64,000 nt of DNA from Flavobacterium sp. GTDB taxonomy: Bacteria; Bacteroidota; Bacteroidia; Flavobacteriales; Flavobacteriaceae. The notes under the pieces are model-generated. The model was not told where the DNA came from and made no database searches. It was given only the letters and a program-made list of their open reading frames with translations. The stretch is from the NCBI GenBank assembly GCA_016714905.1, contig JADKBW010000007.1, positions 1-64,000 on the forward strand, read 5' to 3'. The first letter of the stretch is position 1. Each line of letters opens with the position of its first letter. Made by a program: the position numbers and the translations under genes. Shown piece by piece: positions 8,254-17,089 of the stretch.

Positions 8254-8261
8254 TACCTTCG
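8254..8261 (+). promoter_or_regulatory. Likely -7 box of the coaX transcript
   Basis: TACCTTCG, preceded by TTTG, resembles flavobacterial -7 boxes and lies 19 bases before the coaX ATG. No clear -33 TTG is seen. Confidence 0.35.
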
Positions 8262-8279
8262 CCGCTTCAAACTTGACGT

Positions 8280-9012
8280 ATGCTATTGGTAATCGATATT
8301 GGGAATACTAGAATTAAAGGTGCTGTCTTTGAACACAATACCATTTTGCAACAATTTTCTTTTGCGTCTGACGATCTTCAAATAAAGCTAAAAGCCATTG
8401 CAAATGAATTCCCAAATTGCAAAGATATCGTCGTGGCAAATGGGAAATATGAAGAAAGAAGCATTTCAACAAATGATACCTGCAGTAAAATGTCATTTTG
8501 TAACAAGAGAATGGACTTTTCCATTTGAGAATAAATATGCTTCTCCAGAAACATTGGGAATAGACCGAATGGTGCTTGCCTCAGGTGCCGTTTTGGCGTA
8601 CCCAAATCAAAACAGATTAGTCATCGATGCAGGAACTTGCATTACCTACGATTTCATTGATAACAATAACAATTATTTAGGCGGGGCCATTTCTCCCGGT
8701 ATTCGATTACGCTATGAAGCGTTGCACCAGCAAACGGCAAAGTTGCCCTTGCTAGAACTTAAATATCCTAATCATTTTATTGGAAACTCAACTAATGAAG
8801 CCATTCATGCAGGAGTGGTGCAAGGGTTGTTACACGAGGTAGACGGTTTTATTGCTCAATACCAAAGCGAGAATTCAAACATTACCATAATTTTAACGGG
8901 CGGAGATGCAGATTTTTTGGCTAAGCGATTAAAAAATACCATATTTGCCAATTCAAATTTTCTCTTAGAAAGTCTGTACAAAACTTTTCAATATCAAATC
9001 AACAATGATTAA
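8280..9012 (+). CDS. coaX: Type III pantothenate kinase (split by a frameshift)
   Basis: Catalyses ATP-dependent phosphorylation of pantothenate, the first step of coenzyme A synthesis, in the cytosol. The N-terminal frame has the phosphate-binding DIGNTRIKGAVF motif; the second frame has TLGIDRMVLASGA, IDAGTCITYDF, GGAISPGIRLRYEAL and TGGDADFLAKRL, all family hallmarks. The two frames join near 8440-8445 (VVAN / GNMKKEAF, where relatives have a SVGN-like segment), so one or two bases are wrong there. The joined product of about 244 residues is the normal length. The stop overlaps the next gene by 8 bp, pointing to co-transcription. Confidence 0.9.
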
Positions 9013-10249
9013 GAAATTATTATTTGCTTTTTTCGTCTTATTCTCAATGACAACCGCAGCGCAACAAGGTACTTCTTCTCCCTATTCATTTTATGGAATC
9101 GGCGAAGTGCGCTTTAGAGGCACGGTTGAAAATCGACTTATGGGCGGGGTCTCAATTTTTCCTGATAGTCTCCATGTCAATATTCTTAACCCAGCAACTT
9201 ATGCAAGTCTGAAGATGACTACTTATACCGCAGGAGGAACATCCACTTATACAAAATTGAATTCTTCTCAAAAAAATGAAAAAGCACAAAGATCAACGTT
9301 AGACTATATGGCGGTTGGTATTCCTTTAAGAAATGCTGGATTCGGATTCGGATTAATCCCTTATTCTTCTGTAGGATATCGAATTCGAAATGAAGATTCT
9401 GATGGAATCGTAAAGAGATATGAAGGTACCGGTGGCGTCAACAAAGTTTTTTTAGGCTTTGGCTATAAATTGACTTCTAATTTTAGCATTGGATTAGATG
9501 CCAATTATAATTTTGGAAGAATAGAGACTAGGAATATTCAAAAGATTCCAGAGGTGCAATTCGGAACGCAAGAATTAAATACTTCGGATTTGTCTGGATT
9601 CAATGTAAATGTAAGCGCCATTTATCAGAGAAAGTTCAATGAGAAATTAAATGTCTTTGGAAGTGTTATTTATACTCCAGAGAGTAAATTACAATCGAAA
9701 AATTCAAGAATAATTTCATCTGTTTTATATTCTGATTTCTTCGATCCGCAAGATGTGGATCAATTAGATGCAGTCAAAAACTCCTATACAATAAGTCTCC
9801 CTTCTAAGATAACCTTTGGTCTTGGAATTGGACAAAACAAAAAATGGATGGTCGGCTCAGAAGTAACTTTTCAACAAAACAGCCGATTTGGTAACCGTAC
9901 CGATGATATTTCAAATGTGATCTATAGAGATGCGGTAAAATACAGTTTAGGAGGTTACTTTATTCCTGACGCTTCTGCATTTTCTAATTATCTGAAGAAA
10001 ATTACTTATCGAGGTGGTTTTAGATATGAGAATACTGGCATGACCATAAATAACCAAGATTTAAGAGACTATGCGCTCTCAGCAGGATTTGGGTTGCCCC
10101 TTGGCGGTGCCTTCTCCAACGTCAATATAGGGGTAGAATACGGAAAGCGGGGAACTGCAAAAGCCGGATTGGTCGAAGAGAATTACACGAACTTTCTGTT
10201 GAGTTTGTCCCTAAATGACCGATGGTTTATCAAAAGGAAGTACGATTAA
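9005..10249 (+). CDS. Outer-membrane beta-barrel protein, conserved flavobacterial
   Basis: 414 residues with a signal peptide (MIKKLLFAFFVLFSMTTAAQQ) and then alternating amphipathic strands rich in Gly and aromatic residues throughout, ending in an aromatic/charged last strand (DRWFIKRKYD). The start SSPYSFYGIGEVRFRG is typical of a conserved Bacteroidetes outer-membrane family that often sits beside coaX and lptC. The function is unknown; a hydrophobic-compound channel is one possibility from the FadL-like look. It overlaps coaX and precedes lptC. Confidence 0.75.
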   Translation: MIKKLLFAFFVLFSMTTAAQQGTSSPYSFYGIGEVRFRGTVENRLMGGVSIFPDSLHVNILNPATYASLKMTTYTAGGTSTYTKLNSSQKNEKAQRSTLDYMAVGIPLRNAGFGFGLIPYSSVGYRIRNEDSDGIVKRYEGTGGVNKVFLGFGYKLTSNFSIGLDANYNFGRIETRNIQKIPEVQFGTQELNTSDLSGFNVNVSAIYQRKFNEKLNVFGSVIYTPESKLQSKNSRIISSVLYSDFFDPQDVDQLDAVKNSYTISLPSKITFGLGIGQNKKWMVGSEVTFQQNSRFGNRTDDISNVIYRDAVKYSLGGYFIPDASAFSNYLKKITYRGGFRYENTGMTINNQDLRDYALSAGFGLPLGGAFSNVNIGVEYGKRGTAKAGLVEENYTNFLLSLSLNDRWFIKRKYD

Positions 10250-10291
10250 GTTGCCATTAAAATTGCATTCAAAGCATAACACAATTTTGAT

Positions 10292-10846
10292 TTGAAAATC
10301 TTTAAACCCACCAAAGCGCTATTCTTGTTTTTAGGAGCATTTCTATTCCTAGCGTTAGGGTGTGAAAGTAATTTTAGAGAGGTTCAAAAAATCAACTATT
10401 CGGAGTTCGTGCCTAATGGCGAGGCGGACAATTTCAACTTAAAGTATACAGATTCAGGTCGCATTAAGTCAATTTTGGTCAGTCCAAAAATGCTTGATTA
10501 TTCCAACGTAGAATTTCCCTTTACAGAATTTCCCAAAGGAATTCATGTTACCATGTATGATTCAAAAGGCAAGCGCACGTTTATCTCCTCAGATTATGCC
10601 GTCATGTTTAAAGGGACTGATTTGATTGACCTTCAAAAGAATGTGAAGATTTCGAATGAAACTAATCAAATGCTAGAAACAGCTCAACTTTACTACGACC
10701 AGAAAAACGAATGGTTTTTTACTGAAAAAAAGTTTAAATTTACGGATCCAAAAGGTATTTCTTACGGAGAAGGAATCGATTTTAGTAAGGATTTTAAAAT
10801 TCTAAATTCACAACGTATTAATGGCGAGATTGACGAAGCCGAATAA
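10292..10846 (+). CDS. lptC: LPS export periplasmic lipoprotein LptC
   Basis: Links the inner-membrane LptBFG transporter to the LptA bridge in lipopolysaccharide export. 184 residues with a hydrophobic leader and lipobox LALGC (C24), the flavobacterial form. The LptC domain follows: strands such as GRIKSILVSPKML, FPKGIHVTMYDSKGKRTFISSDYAV and LIDLQKNVKISNETNQMLETAQLYYDQKNEWFFT. The start is TTG 10292; an in-frame stop lies just upstream and no ATG fits. It probably shares a transcript with the outer-membrane protein before it. Confidence 0.88.
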   Translation: MKIFKPTKALFLFLGAFLFLALGCESNFREVQKINYSEFVPNGEADNFNLKYTDSGRIKSILVSPKMLDYSNVEFPFTEFPKGIHVTMYDSKGKRTFISSDYAVMFKGTDLIDLQKNVKISNETNQMLETAQLYYDQKNEWFFTEKKFKFTDPKGISYGEGIDFSKDFKILNSQRINGEIDEAE

Positions 10847-10854
10847 ATTAAACC

Positions 10855-11047
10855 ATGAATTATTTAAAATACACCCAGTACGTATATCTTGTTTTTAGCG
10901 GATTTTTTATATACGACGCTTTTTCGAAATATAATGCTGGAGACTCACCTTGGCTATCTGCAATTATCGCGGTGGTTTCTCTATTTATGTTTTTTTTTTA
11001 GGAGAAGTTTTGCAAAGAAATTTGAGAAGAGAAATAACAACTCTTAA
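10855..11047 (+). CDS. Small two-helix membrane protein (frameshifted in T10)
   Basis: About 63 residues: MNYLKYTQYVYLVFSGFFIYDAF, a second hydrophobic helix (LSAIIAVVSLFMFFF) and a basic tail RRSFAKKFEKRNNNS. The tail is reached only if the T10 run at 10990-10999 is one T shorter; as written, the frame stops right after FFF. I recall similar small proteins between lptC and the CNNM gene in flavobacteria. Function unknown. It ends 3 bp before the next ATG. Confidence 0.7.
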
Positions 11048-11050
11048 TTC

Positions 11051-12310
11051 ATGGAAATTAGTATTATCATATTATGTCTAATACTAGCGGCACTTTTTTC
11101 CGGAATGGAGATTGCTTTTGTTTCGTCAAATAAGATTTACCTTGAGATTGAAAAGAAGCAGCAAAATTTCCTTTCAAAAGTTTTAACTAAACTTACCGAA
11201 AAACCATCACAGTTCATCGCATCAATGCTGATTGGCAATACCATCGTATTGGTTATTTACGGGTTTTTTATGGGAGAACTTTTGATGAATTGGATTACTC
11301 ATTTAGGATTAAATTTAACAAATTTATCCAACGTCTTAATTCAAACTTCTCTTTCTACGCTCATTGTTTTGGTGACAAGCGAATTCATTCCAAAAGTATT
11401 TTTTCAAATTTACGCCAATTCTTTCATTAAGTTTTTTGCGCTCCCCGCTTATTTTTTCTATTTGCTTTTTTACTTCATTTCAACCTTTATCCTCTGGATA
11501 TCGGACTTTATTTTGAAGCGTTTTTTTAAAACAGAAGGCGATTACGTGCCATTATTTTTTAGCAAAGTGGAACTTGGGAATTATATCACAGAGCAGATGA
11601 GTACCGTTGAAGATCAAGAAAACATGGATTCTGAAATTCAGATTTTTCAAAATGCGCTGGAGTTTTCAGGGGTTAAAGCGCGGGATATTATGACGCCAAG
11701 AACTGAAATCTCAGCGGTGGAAATACATGATTCAGTTGCGGAATTAAGAAATAAGTTTATTGAAACCGGTTATTCTAAAATACTCGTCTATCAAAATTCA
11801 TTAGATGACATTTTAGGATACGTTCATTCTTTCGAATTATTTAAAAAACCGAGAAGTATTAAGTCGGTTTTGATACCCGTTGAGTTTGTGCCTGAAACTA
11901 TTTTAATTAAAGACGTGTTAGAAATTCTCACCAAAAAAAGAAAAAGTATCGCTGTTGTTTTGGATGAATATGGAGGAACCTCCGGTATGATAACCGTCGA
12001 AGATATCGTCGAAGAATTGTTTGGTGAAATTGAAGACGAGCATGATTCCATCGAGGAATTATTAGAAAAGAGAATTGAAGATAATGTGTACTTATTTTCC
12101 GCTCGATTGGATGTTGAATATCTGAATCAAACTTATAAATTGCAGATTCCAGAAAGTGATTCCTATGGTACGTTAGGCGGATACATTGTAAATCACAGTA
12201 AAGAAATCCCCGCGCAAGGTGACCAAATCACGATAGATAATATTCGTTTTACGATTGAAGAAGCCACCAATAAGAAAATTGAAGTGGTCAAAATGAATAT
12301 CCTAGAATAG
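11051..12310 (+). CDS. CNNM/CorC-type (hemolysin family) transporter with CBS pair
   Basis: 419 residues. An N-terminal CNNM (DUF21) domain with about four membrane helices (1-155) is followed by two CBS domains (MTPRTEISAVEI from about 217, and VEFVPETILIKDVLEIL with IAVVLDEYGGTSGMITVEDIVEELFGEIEDEHD at 275-335) and a C-terminal CorC_HlyC domain. Relatives export Mg2+ or other divalent ions. The gliding protein GldE is a paralogue, but nothing in this context points to gliding. Third in the lptC run of genes. Confidence 0.85.
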   Translation: MEISIIILCLILAALFSGMEIAFVSSNKIYLEIEKKQQNFLSKVLTKLTEKPSQFIASMLIGNTIVLVIYGFFMGELLMNWITHLGLNLTNLSNVLIQTSLSTLIVLVTSEFIPKVFFQIYANSFIKFFALPAYFFYLLFYFISTFILWISDFILKRFFKTEGDYVPLFFSKVELGNYITEQMSTVEDQENMDSEIQIFQNALEFSGVKARDIMTPRTEISAVEIHDSVAELRNKFIETGYSKILVYQNSLDDILGYVHSFELFKKPRSIKSVLIPVEFVPETILIKDVLEILTKKRKSIAVVLDEYGGTSGMITVEDIVEELFGEIEDEHDSIEELLEKRIEDNVYLFSARLDVEYLNQTYKLQIPESDSYGTLGGYIVNHSKEIPAQGDQITIDNIRFTIEEATNKKIEVVKMNILE

Positions 12311-12419
12311 AAAATCCAAAAAAAAAGAAAATTTCTTGCAAAATATAACCATACAGCTATGGTTATTAAATAGATAATTGTATTTTCGCAAACTGAATTA
12401 AAAATTAACACTATACAAG

Positions 12420-14517
12420 ATGGCAGTTTTACAAAAAATTAGACAACGATCATTACTATTAATACTCGTAATTGGGTTTTCTTTATTAGCATTTATCGTT
12501 CAAGATTTATATAATAACGGTGGATTTAATCAAACTTCAAAGTATGTCGGAACCGTAAATGATAAAGACATTTCCTTTGAAGAATTTCGAATTAAGGTTA
12601 GTAACCTTGAAAAAAGCGGACAACAAGGGATGACTTCGACCCAAGCAGTTAATCGTGTATGGGATCAAGAAGTTTCTATCGCTTTAGTGAGCGCTGAATT
12701 TGAAAAATTGGGAATTCACACGAGCGAGAAGCACATCCTTGAGGTGTTCAAAAATGACCAAACTATTGGACAAAATCAAATGTTTCAAACTAATGGCGTT
12801 TTTGATTTGGCGAAATTTAAAGAATACTTCAAATCAAATCCTGAGCAAGCGCAGTTTGTGAAAGACAAAGAAAAAGACGCCGAATTGAATGCTAAATACC
12901 AAATTTATAACACTTTGGTTAAAGGCGGATTGTACACAACGGAAAGCGAAGGAAAATTGAAATACGAAATGGAAGCGAACAAAGTCAATATGGACTATGT
13001 TGCTGTATTGTACACTTCCATTAAAGATACTGATATTAAGATTTCCGATGCTGAAATTACAGAGTACATGAAGAAAAACGAGAAAAAATACAAAGCGGAA
13101 GAAACTCGTGAAGTAGAATATGTAATGATTGAAGACAAAGCATCTCCAGAAGATGAAAATGAAGTGAAGATGACAGTAAATGCATTGTTAAATCAACGTG
13201 TGGTTTACAATCAGGCGACTGGAGTTAAACGATACTTTGCCAGGATTTACTGGTGCTGCAAATCCAATTGAGTTTGTAAACGAAAATTCAGATGTGCCAT
13301 ATGATTCAACTTATGTAGCGAAGAAAGATTTGCCAGCACAATTTGCTGATCAACTATTTGCATTGCCTGAAGGTCAAGTTTTTGGTCCATACATGAATGG
13401 GAACTTATACTGTATTTCTAAAGTAATGGGAAGAAAAGCAGGAGCAAACGCAAAAGCGAGCCATATCCTTATTAGTTATGAAGGAACACAAGTGCCAAAC
13501 AAAAAAGAGAAAAGAACCAAAGAAGAAGCTAAAGCAAAAGCAGAGCAATTGTTAGCGCAGGCATTAGCGAATCCAGCTACATTTTTTTTCTTGGCAATGA
13601 GCAATTCTGATGATTCTTCAGCACAACAAGGTGGAGATTTGGGTTACTTTGGACCTGGACAAATGGTAAAGCCATTTAATGATTTTGTATTCAATAATCC
13701 TGTTGGAAAAATTGGTTTGGTAGAAACAGACTTCGGATTTCACGTTATTAATGTAACTGAAAAACAAGATGCAATTCGATTGGCAACTATTGCGCAAAAA
13801 ATTGAACCATCAGAAGCTACAACGGATAAAATTTACACCAAAGCGGTTAAATTTGAAATGGATGCTAACGAAAAAGACTTTGAGAAAGTAGCAAAAGCAG
13901 CATCTCTTACTGTAAATCCAGCAGTAAAAGTAAAAATGATGGACGAGCAATTTGGTGCAGCTGGAAATCAAAGACAAATCGTGCGTTGGGCATTTGATTC
14001 TAAAACCAATGTGGGAGATGTGAAACGTTTTGAAGTGGTAAATGTTGGTAATGTAATTGCTAAACTGAAAAAAGTAAATGAAAAAGGCTTGATGACAGTT
14101 GAAGAAGCAAAACCAATGGTTGAACCAATTTTGAGAAATAAGAAAAAAGCAGAAAAAATTTCTGCTAAGATGAAAGGCTCATCTATACAAGCAATTGCTA
14201 CTGCATCTGGCGTAGCCGTTCAGCAAGCAGTAGATTTAACGGTAGAAAATGCGAATATTCCAAATGCTGGTTTTGAAAGAAAAGTGGTAGGTACTGCATT
14301 TGCATTAGGTGTCAATAAAGTTTCTGCTCCTATTGAAGGAAATGCTGGAGTTTATGTAATCAAGCCAACGCTAATCACAAAAGCACCAGTATTGAAAGAT
14401 CACAAAGACTACGTTGCAAAATTGAAAGGGCAAGTCCAAGGATATGCAGGAAGAGTAATTCCAGCTTTGAAAGAAGAAGCTAAGATTGAAGATAATAGAG
14501 GTAAATTCAATTACTAA
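12420..14517 (+). CDS. ppiD: Periplasmic peptidyl-prolyl isomerase / chaperone PpiD (frameshifted)
   Basis: A membrane-anchored folding factor for outer-membrane and periplasmic proteins. One N-terminal helix (LLLILVIGFSLLAFIVQDL), a SurA_N-like chaperone region (about 30-270), a parvulin PPIC domain (AKASHILISYEG ... GGDLGYFGPGQMVKPFNDFVF ... DFGFHVINVTEK) and a C-terminal chaperone part. The two frames overlap at 13198-13271. Dropping one A from 13227-13229 gives a smooth NQATGVNDTLPGFTGAANPIEF join and about 699 residues, normal for flavobacterial PpiD. It is followed by a terminator. Confidence 0.88.
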
Positions 14518-14535
14518 TATTGAACATAAATAAAG

Positions 14536-14567
14536 AAAAACCCGATTTGAAAGAATCGGGTTTTTTT
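14536..14567. terminator. Bidirectional terminator between ppiD and the GHMP kinase
   Basis: AAAAACCCGATT / AATCGGGTTTTTTT form a 12-bp stem with a 6-base loop. T-runs on both strands serve the converging genes; the last bases touch the kinase stop codon. Confidence 0.85.
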
Positions 14568-15477
14568 ATAATATCATTTCAGCGTACGGAAGAATCGTTT
14601 CGTACCCTTTTTCTTTGAAGTAGGCCGTTGGATTTTCTGCTGCAATGACCAAAACAAAATCACCTCCCCAAGCTCCAAGACTTTTTATCGTGCCGTTGAA
14701 ATCAGAAAATAATTGATCTTGAATCGCAGGCAAGGACAACACTTCACTCATTTTGGTTTCGTGTTTCTTGAGCAATAGACTCAAATTGACAAAATCATTT
14801 TTTTGAAGGATGTCATCGGTAATAGAATCGAAATAGGGAACGAGTTGTTCGACAGGATTCGACTTGGCATAGTAAGAGGCAATGGCCGATTTGCTGCTTT
14901 GTTTCTGATTGAGATAAACGAAATATAAATTCGAAACACATTGCGGCTCAAAGGAAATCTTTTCGATTTTGGGTTGACCATCATGAAGACGATATAGAAT
15001 TGCCGTATCATTTTGTGCACAAGCAATATCATAGCCGCTGCCACCAAAGCTGTTTTTAAGCAGTGTAAAAGCGTCAATTTGCAACCATTGCGCAATATTG
15101 TTAATCAGTGTAGAAGAAGTCCCTAAACCCCATTTTCTGGGGAATCCGAGTTGGGTTTCGACGTGATAGCCGTCAGAATTATTCAGATAATTTGGATGTA
15201 GTAAAAAGGCTTCGTGTAAAATTTTAATCAGTGTATTTTTCTCGGGTTGGTTTTCTAAGAAAATCTTCTCTTTAATATCTTGAAAAGAAAAAGTAGACTC
15301 AAACCATATTTTGTGATCAAAATCAAAGCTCGTCCATTGAATTTCTTGATTGGCGCCGTCTTCAACCGTTAAGTCTTGTCCGAATTTGGTAGGCAACGCC
15401 AAAGCTTTCGCACCATCTAGAACGAGATATTCGCTGGTGAGGAGTAATTTTCCGTTGCTGTAGTAGGTTTGCTTCAT
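14566..15477 (-). CDS. GHMP kinase, GYDIA family (mevalonate pathway)
   Basis: 303 residues with the GHMP ATP-binding motif GLGTSSTLINNIAQWL (about 117-132) and the signature GGSGYDIACAQ that names the flavobacterial GYDIA group. The C-terminal GHMP_C motif is SLGAWGGDFVLVIA. The gene directly follows HMG-CoA reductase on the same strand, so the product is most likely mevalonate or phosphomevalonate kinase, feeding isopentenyl diphosphate synthesis. Which of the two cannot be told from sequence. The spacer to HMG-CoA reductase contains a conserved hairpin element. Confidence 0.85.
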   Translation of the reverse strand: MKQTYYSNGKLLLTSEYLVLDGAKALALPTKFGQDLTVEDGANQEIQWTSFDFDHKIWFESTFSFQDIKEKIFLENQPEKNTLIKILHEAFLLHPNYLNNSDGYHVETQLGFPRKWGLGTSSTLINNIAQWLQIDAFTLLKNSFGGSGYDIACAQNDTAILYRLHDGQPKIEKISFEPQCVSNLYFVYLNQKQSSKSAIASYYAKSNPVEQLVPYFDSITDDILQKNDFVNLSLLLKKHETKMSEVLSLPAIQDQLFSDFNGTIKSLGAWGGDFVLVIAAENPTAYFKEKGYETILPYAEMIL

Positions 15478-15510
15478 TTCAATTCAATAATGTAAATTAT
15501 AAACGGTTTG

Positions 15511-15590
15511 CCCTAGCCCCGATGGCAGTGGAAATCCTTTTGTGCCGAGGTGCGGCATAAAAGATTGGAAAGAACAGCGGGATTAAGCTC
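15511..15590 (-). repeat. Flavobacterial hairpin element, copy a
   Basis: An 80-bp imperfect hairpin with conserved ends: TCCCGCTGTTCTTTCCAATCTTTT on one arm (given in parts: CCCGC, AATCTTTT) and AAAAGGATTTCCACTG with ATCGGGGCTAGGG on the other. It lies immediately after the HMG-CoA reductase stop, on the same transcript. Copies b and c are at 53631 and 29478. Confidence 0.65.
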
Positions 15591-16913
15591 CTAACGGACA
15601 TTCCTCAAATTTTCTACGAAGGAAACCACCGCTGCATGCGACACGACGTTTTCTTTGAAATGGTCTCGAACCATATTCCGTTCGTTATCGGTTGCTTCAA
15701 GTTGCTTTAAAATATTATTCAAATGCATTTTCATGTGACCTTCTTGAATGCCTGTGGTGGTTAACGATCGCAAAGCGGCAAAATTCTGCGCCAAACCAGC
15801 AACTGCCACAATTTGCATCAGTTCTTTTGCTGATGGATTTTCTAGCATGGTCAGCGAAAATTTGACAAGTGGATGCAAAGAAGTCAATCCGCCCACGGTG
15901 CCTAATGCCAATGGAATTTCAATCCAAAAACTGAAAATTCCGTTTTCGATTTTGGCAGAGGAAAGGCTTCGGTATTGTCCGTCTCTAGAGGCGTAAGCAT
16001 GAATTCCGGCTTCAACCGCTCGAAAGTCATTTCCTGTGGCGAGTACAACCGCATCGATGCCGTTCATGATGCCTTTGTTATGCGTGACTGCTCGAAAAGG
16101 TTCGACTTGTGCAATTTGAATGGCGCGAATAAATTTTTCTGCGAATTCTTGAGGATTCTCTATTTTTTTCTCCGCTAATTCCTCGACTTTGCAGGAAACT
16201 TCGGCTCTGACAATACAATTCGGGACGTAATTCGACAGGATGCTCATGACGATTTCGATGTTTTTTTCGGCGTCAGAAAAGGCGTCAAAGAGAAGTGCTG
16301 CTTGTTTGAAAGTTTTCGCAAATTGTTCCAAACACGAATTAATAAAATTGGCACCCATCGAATCTTGGGTGTCAAAAGTCGCGTGCAATTGGAAATAGCT
16401 GGGCAATTTGTCGGTTTGATTTCTCAGTTCAATGTTCAGAATTCCACCACCGCGTTGCCGCATATTTTTGGTAATGGTTTCGGTATCTGAAAATAATTGT
16501 GGTTTTATATGAGCAAAGAATTGCTCTAATTTGTTTGAATCGCCGGTATATATAAAATGAACTTGACCAATTTTTTCGTTGTTGAGAACAGTCGCTTTAA
16601 AGCCGCCTCGCGTGGACCAAAATTTAGCAGATTTCGCAGCTGCTGCGACCACAGAACTTTCTTCAATCGCCATTGGAATGGTTACTTCTTTTCCATTGAT
16701 TATAAAGTTTGGCGCGATTCCTAAGGGCAAATAGAAATTGGTGATCGTGTTTTCAATGAAATCGTCATGTAGTTTTTGAACACTGGCGTCGGCGTTCCAA
16801 TAGTTTTTGAGCAATGCTATTGCCGCTGATGGTGTCGAAAAATAGCGGTTGGCAATCCAATTGATTTTTTCTTCTTTAGATAATTTAGAGAAACCTGAAA
16901 CGGCGTTATGCAT
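15591..16913 (-). CDS. mvaA: Hydroxymethylglutaryl-CoA reductase, class II (degradative-type)
   Basis: Interconverts HMG-CoA and mevalonate. 440 residues. Visible landmarks of class II enzymes: IEESSVVAAAAKSAKFW near 83 (catalytic Glu), DSMGANFINSCLE (MGAN, about 183-195), HNKGIMNGIDAVVLATGND with the Lys and Asp of the active site, and EGHMKMHLNNI with the catalytic His near the end. Although the class is named degradative, in flavobacteria it serves isoprenoid synthesis, which fits the kinase gene downstream. Confidence 0.92.
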   Translation of the reverse strand: MHNAVSGFSKLSKEEKINWIANRYFSTPSAAIALLKNYWNADASVQKLHDDFIENTITNFYLPLGIAPNFIINGKEVTIPMAIEESSVVAAAAKSAKFWSTRGGFKATVLNNEKIGQVHFIYTGDSNKLEQFFAHIKPQLFSDTETITKNMRQRGGGILNIELRNQTDKLPSYFQLHATFDTQDSMGANFINSCLEQFAKTFKQAALLFDAFSDAEKNIEIVMSILSNYVPNCIVRAEVSCKVEELAEKKIENPQEFAEKFIRAIQIAQVEPFRAVTHNKGIMNGIDAVVLATGNDFRAVEAGIHAYASRDGQYRSLSSAKIENGIFSFWIEIPLALGTVGGLTSLHPLVKFSLTMLENPSAKELMQIVAVAGLAQNFAALRSLTTTGIQEGHMKMHLNNILKQLEATDNERNMVRDHFKENVVSHAAVVSFVENLRNVR

Positions 16914-17089
16914 ACATTGGTTATTTGATTCTGTCGGTTGTAAAGATACAGTTTCAATAAATTATTTACTAGAAATTTATCCACTTTGAGTGGGCTTGCC
17001 TAGACTTGAATTTTGCATTTAACAGAAAAAAATGCCGTTAATTGTATTTTTTTCACTAAAATTGACAGTTCTAATTGTCTTTTTAAAAT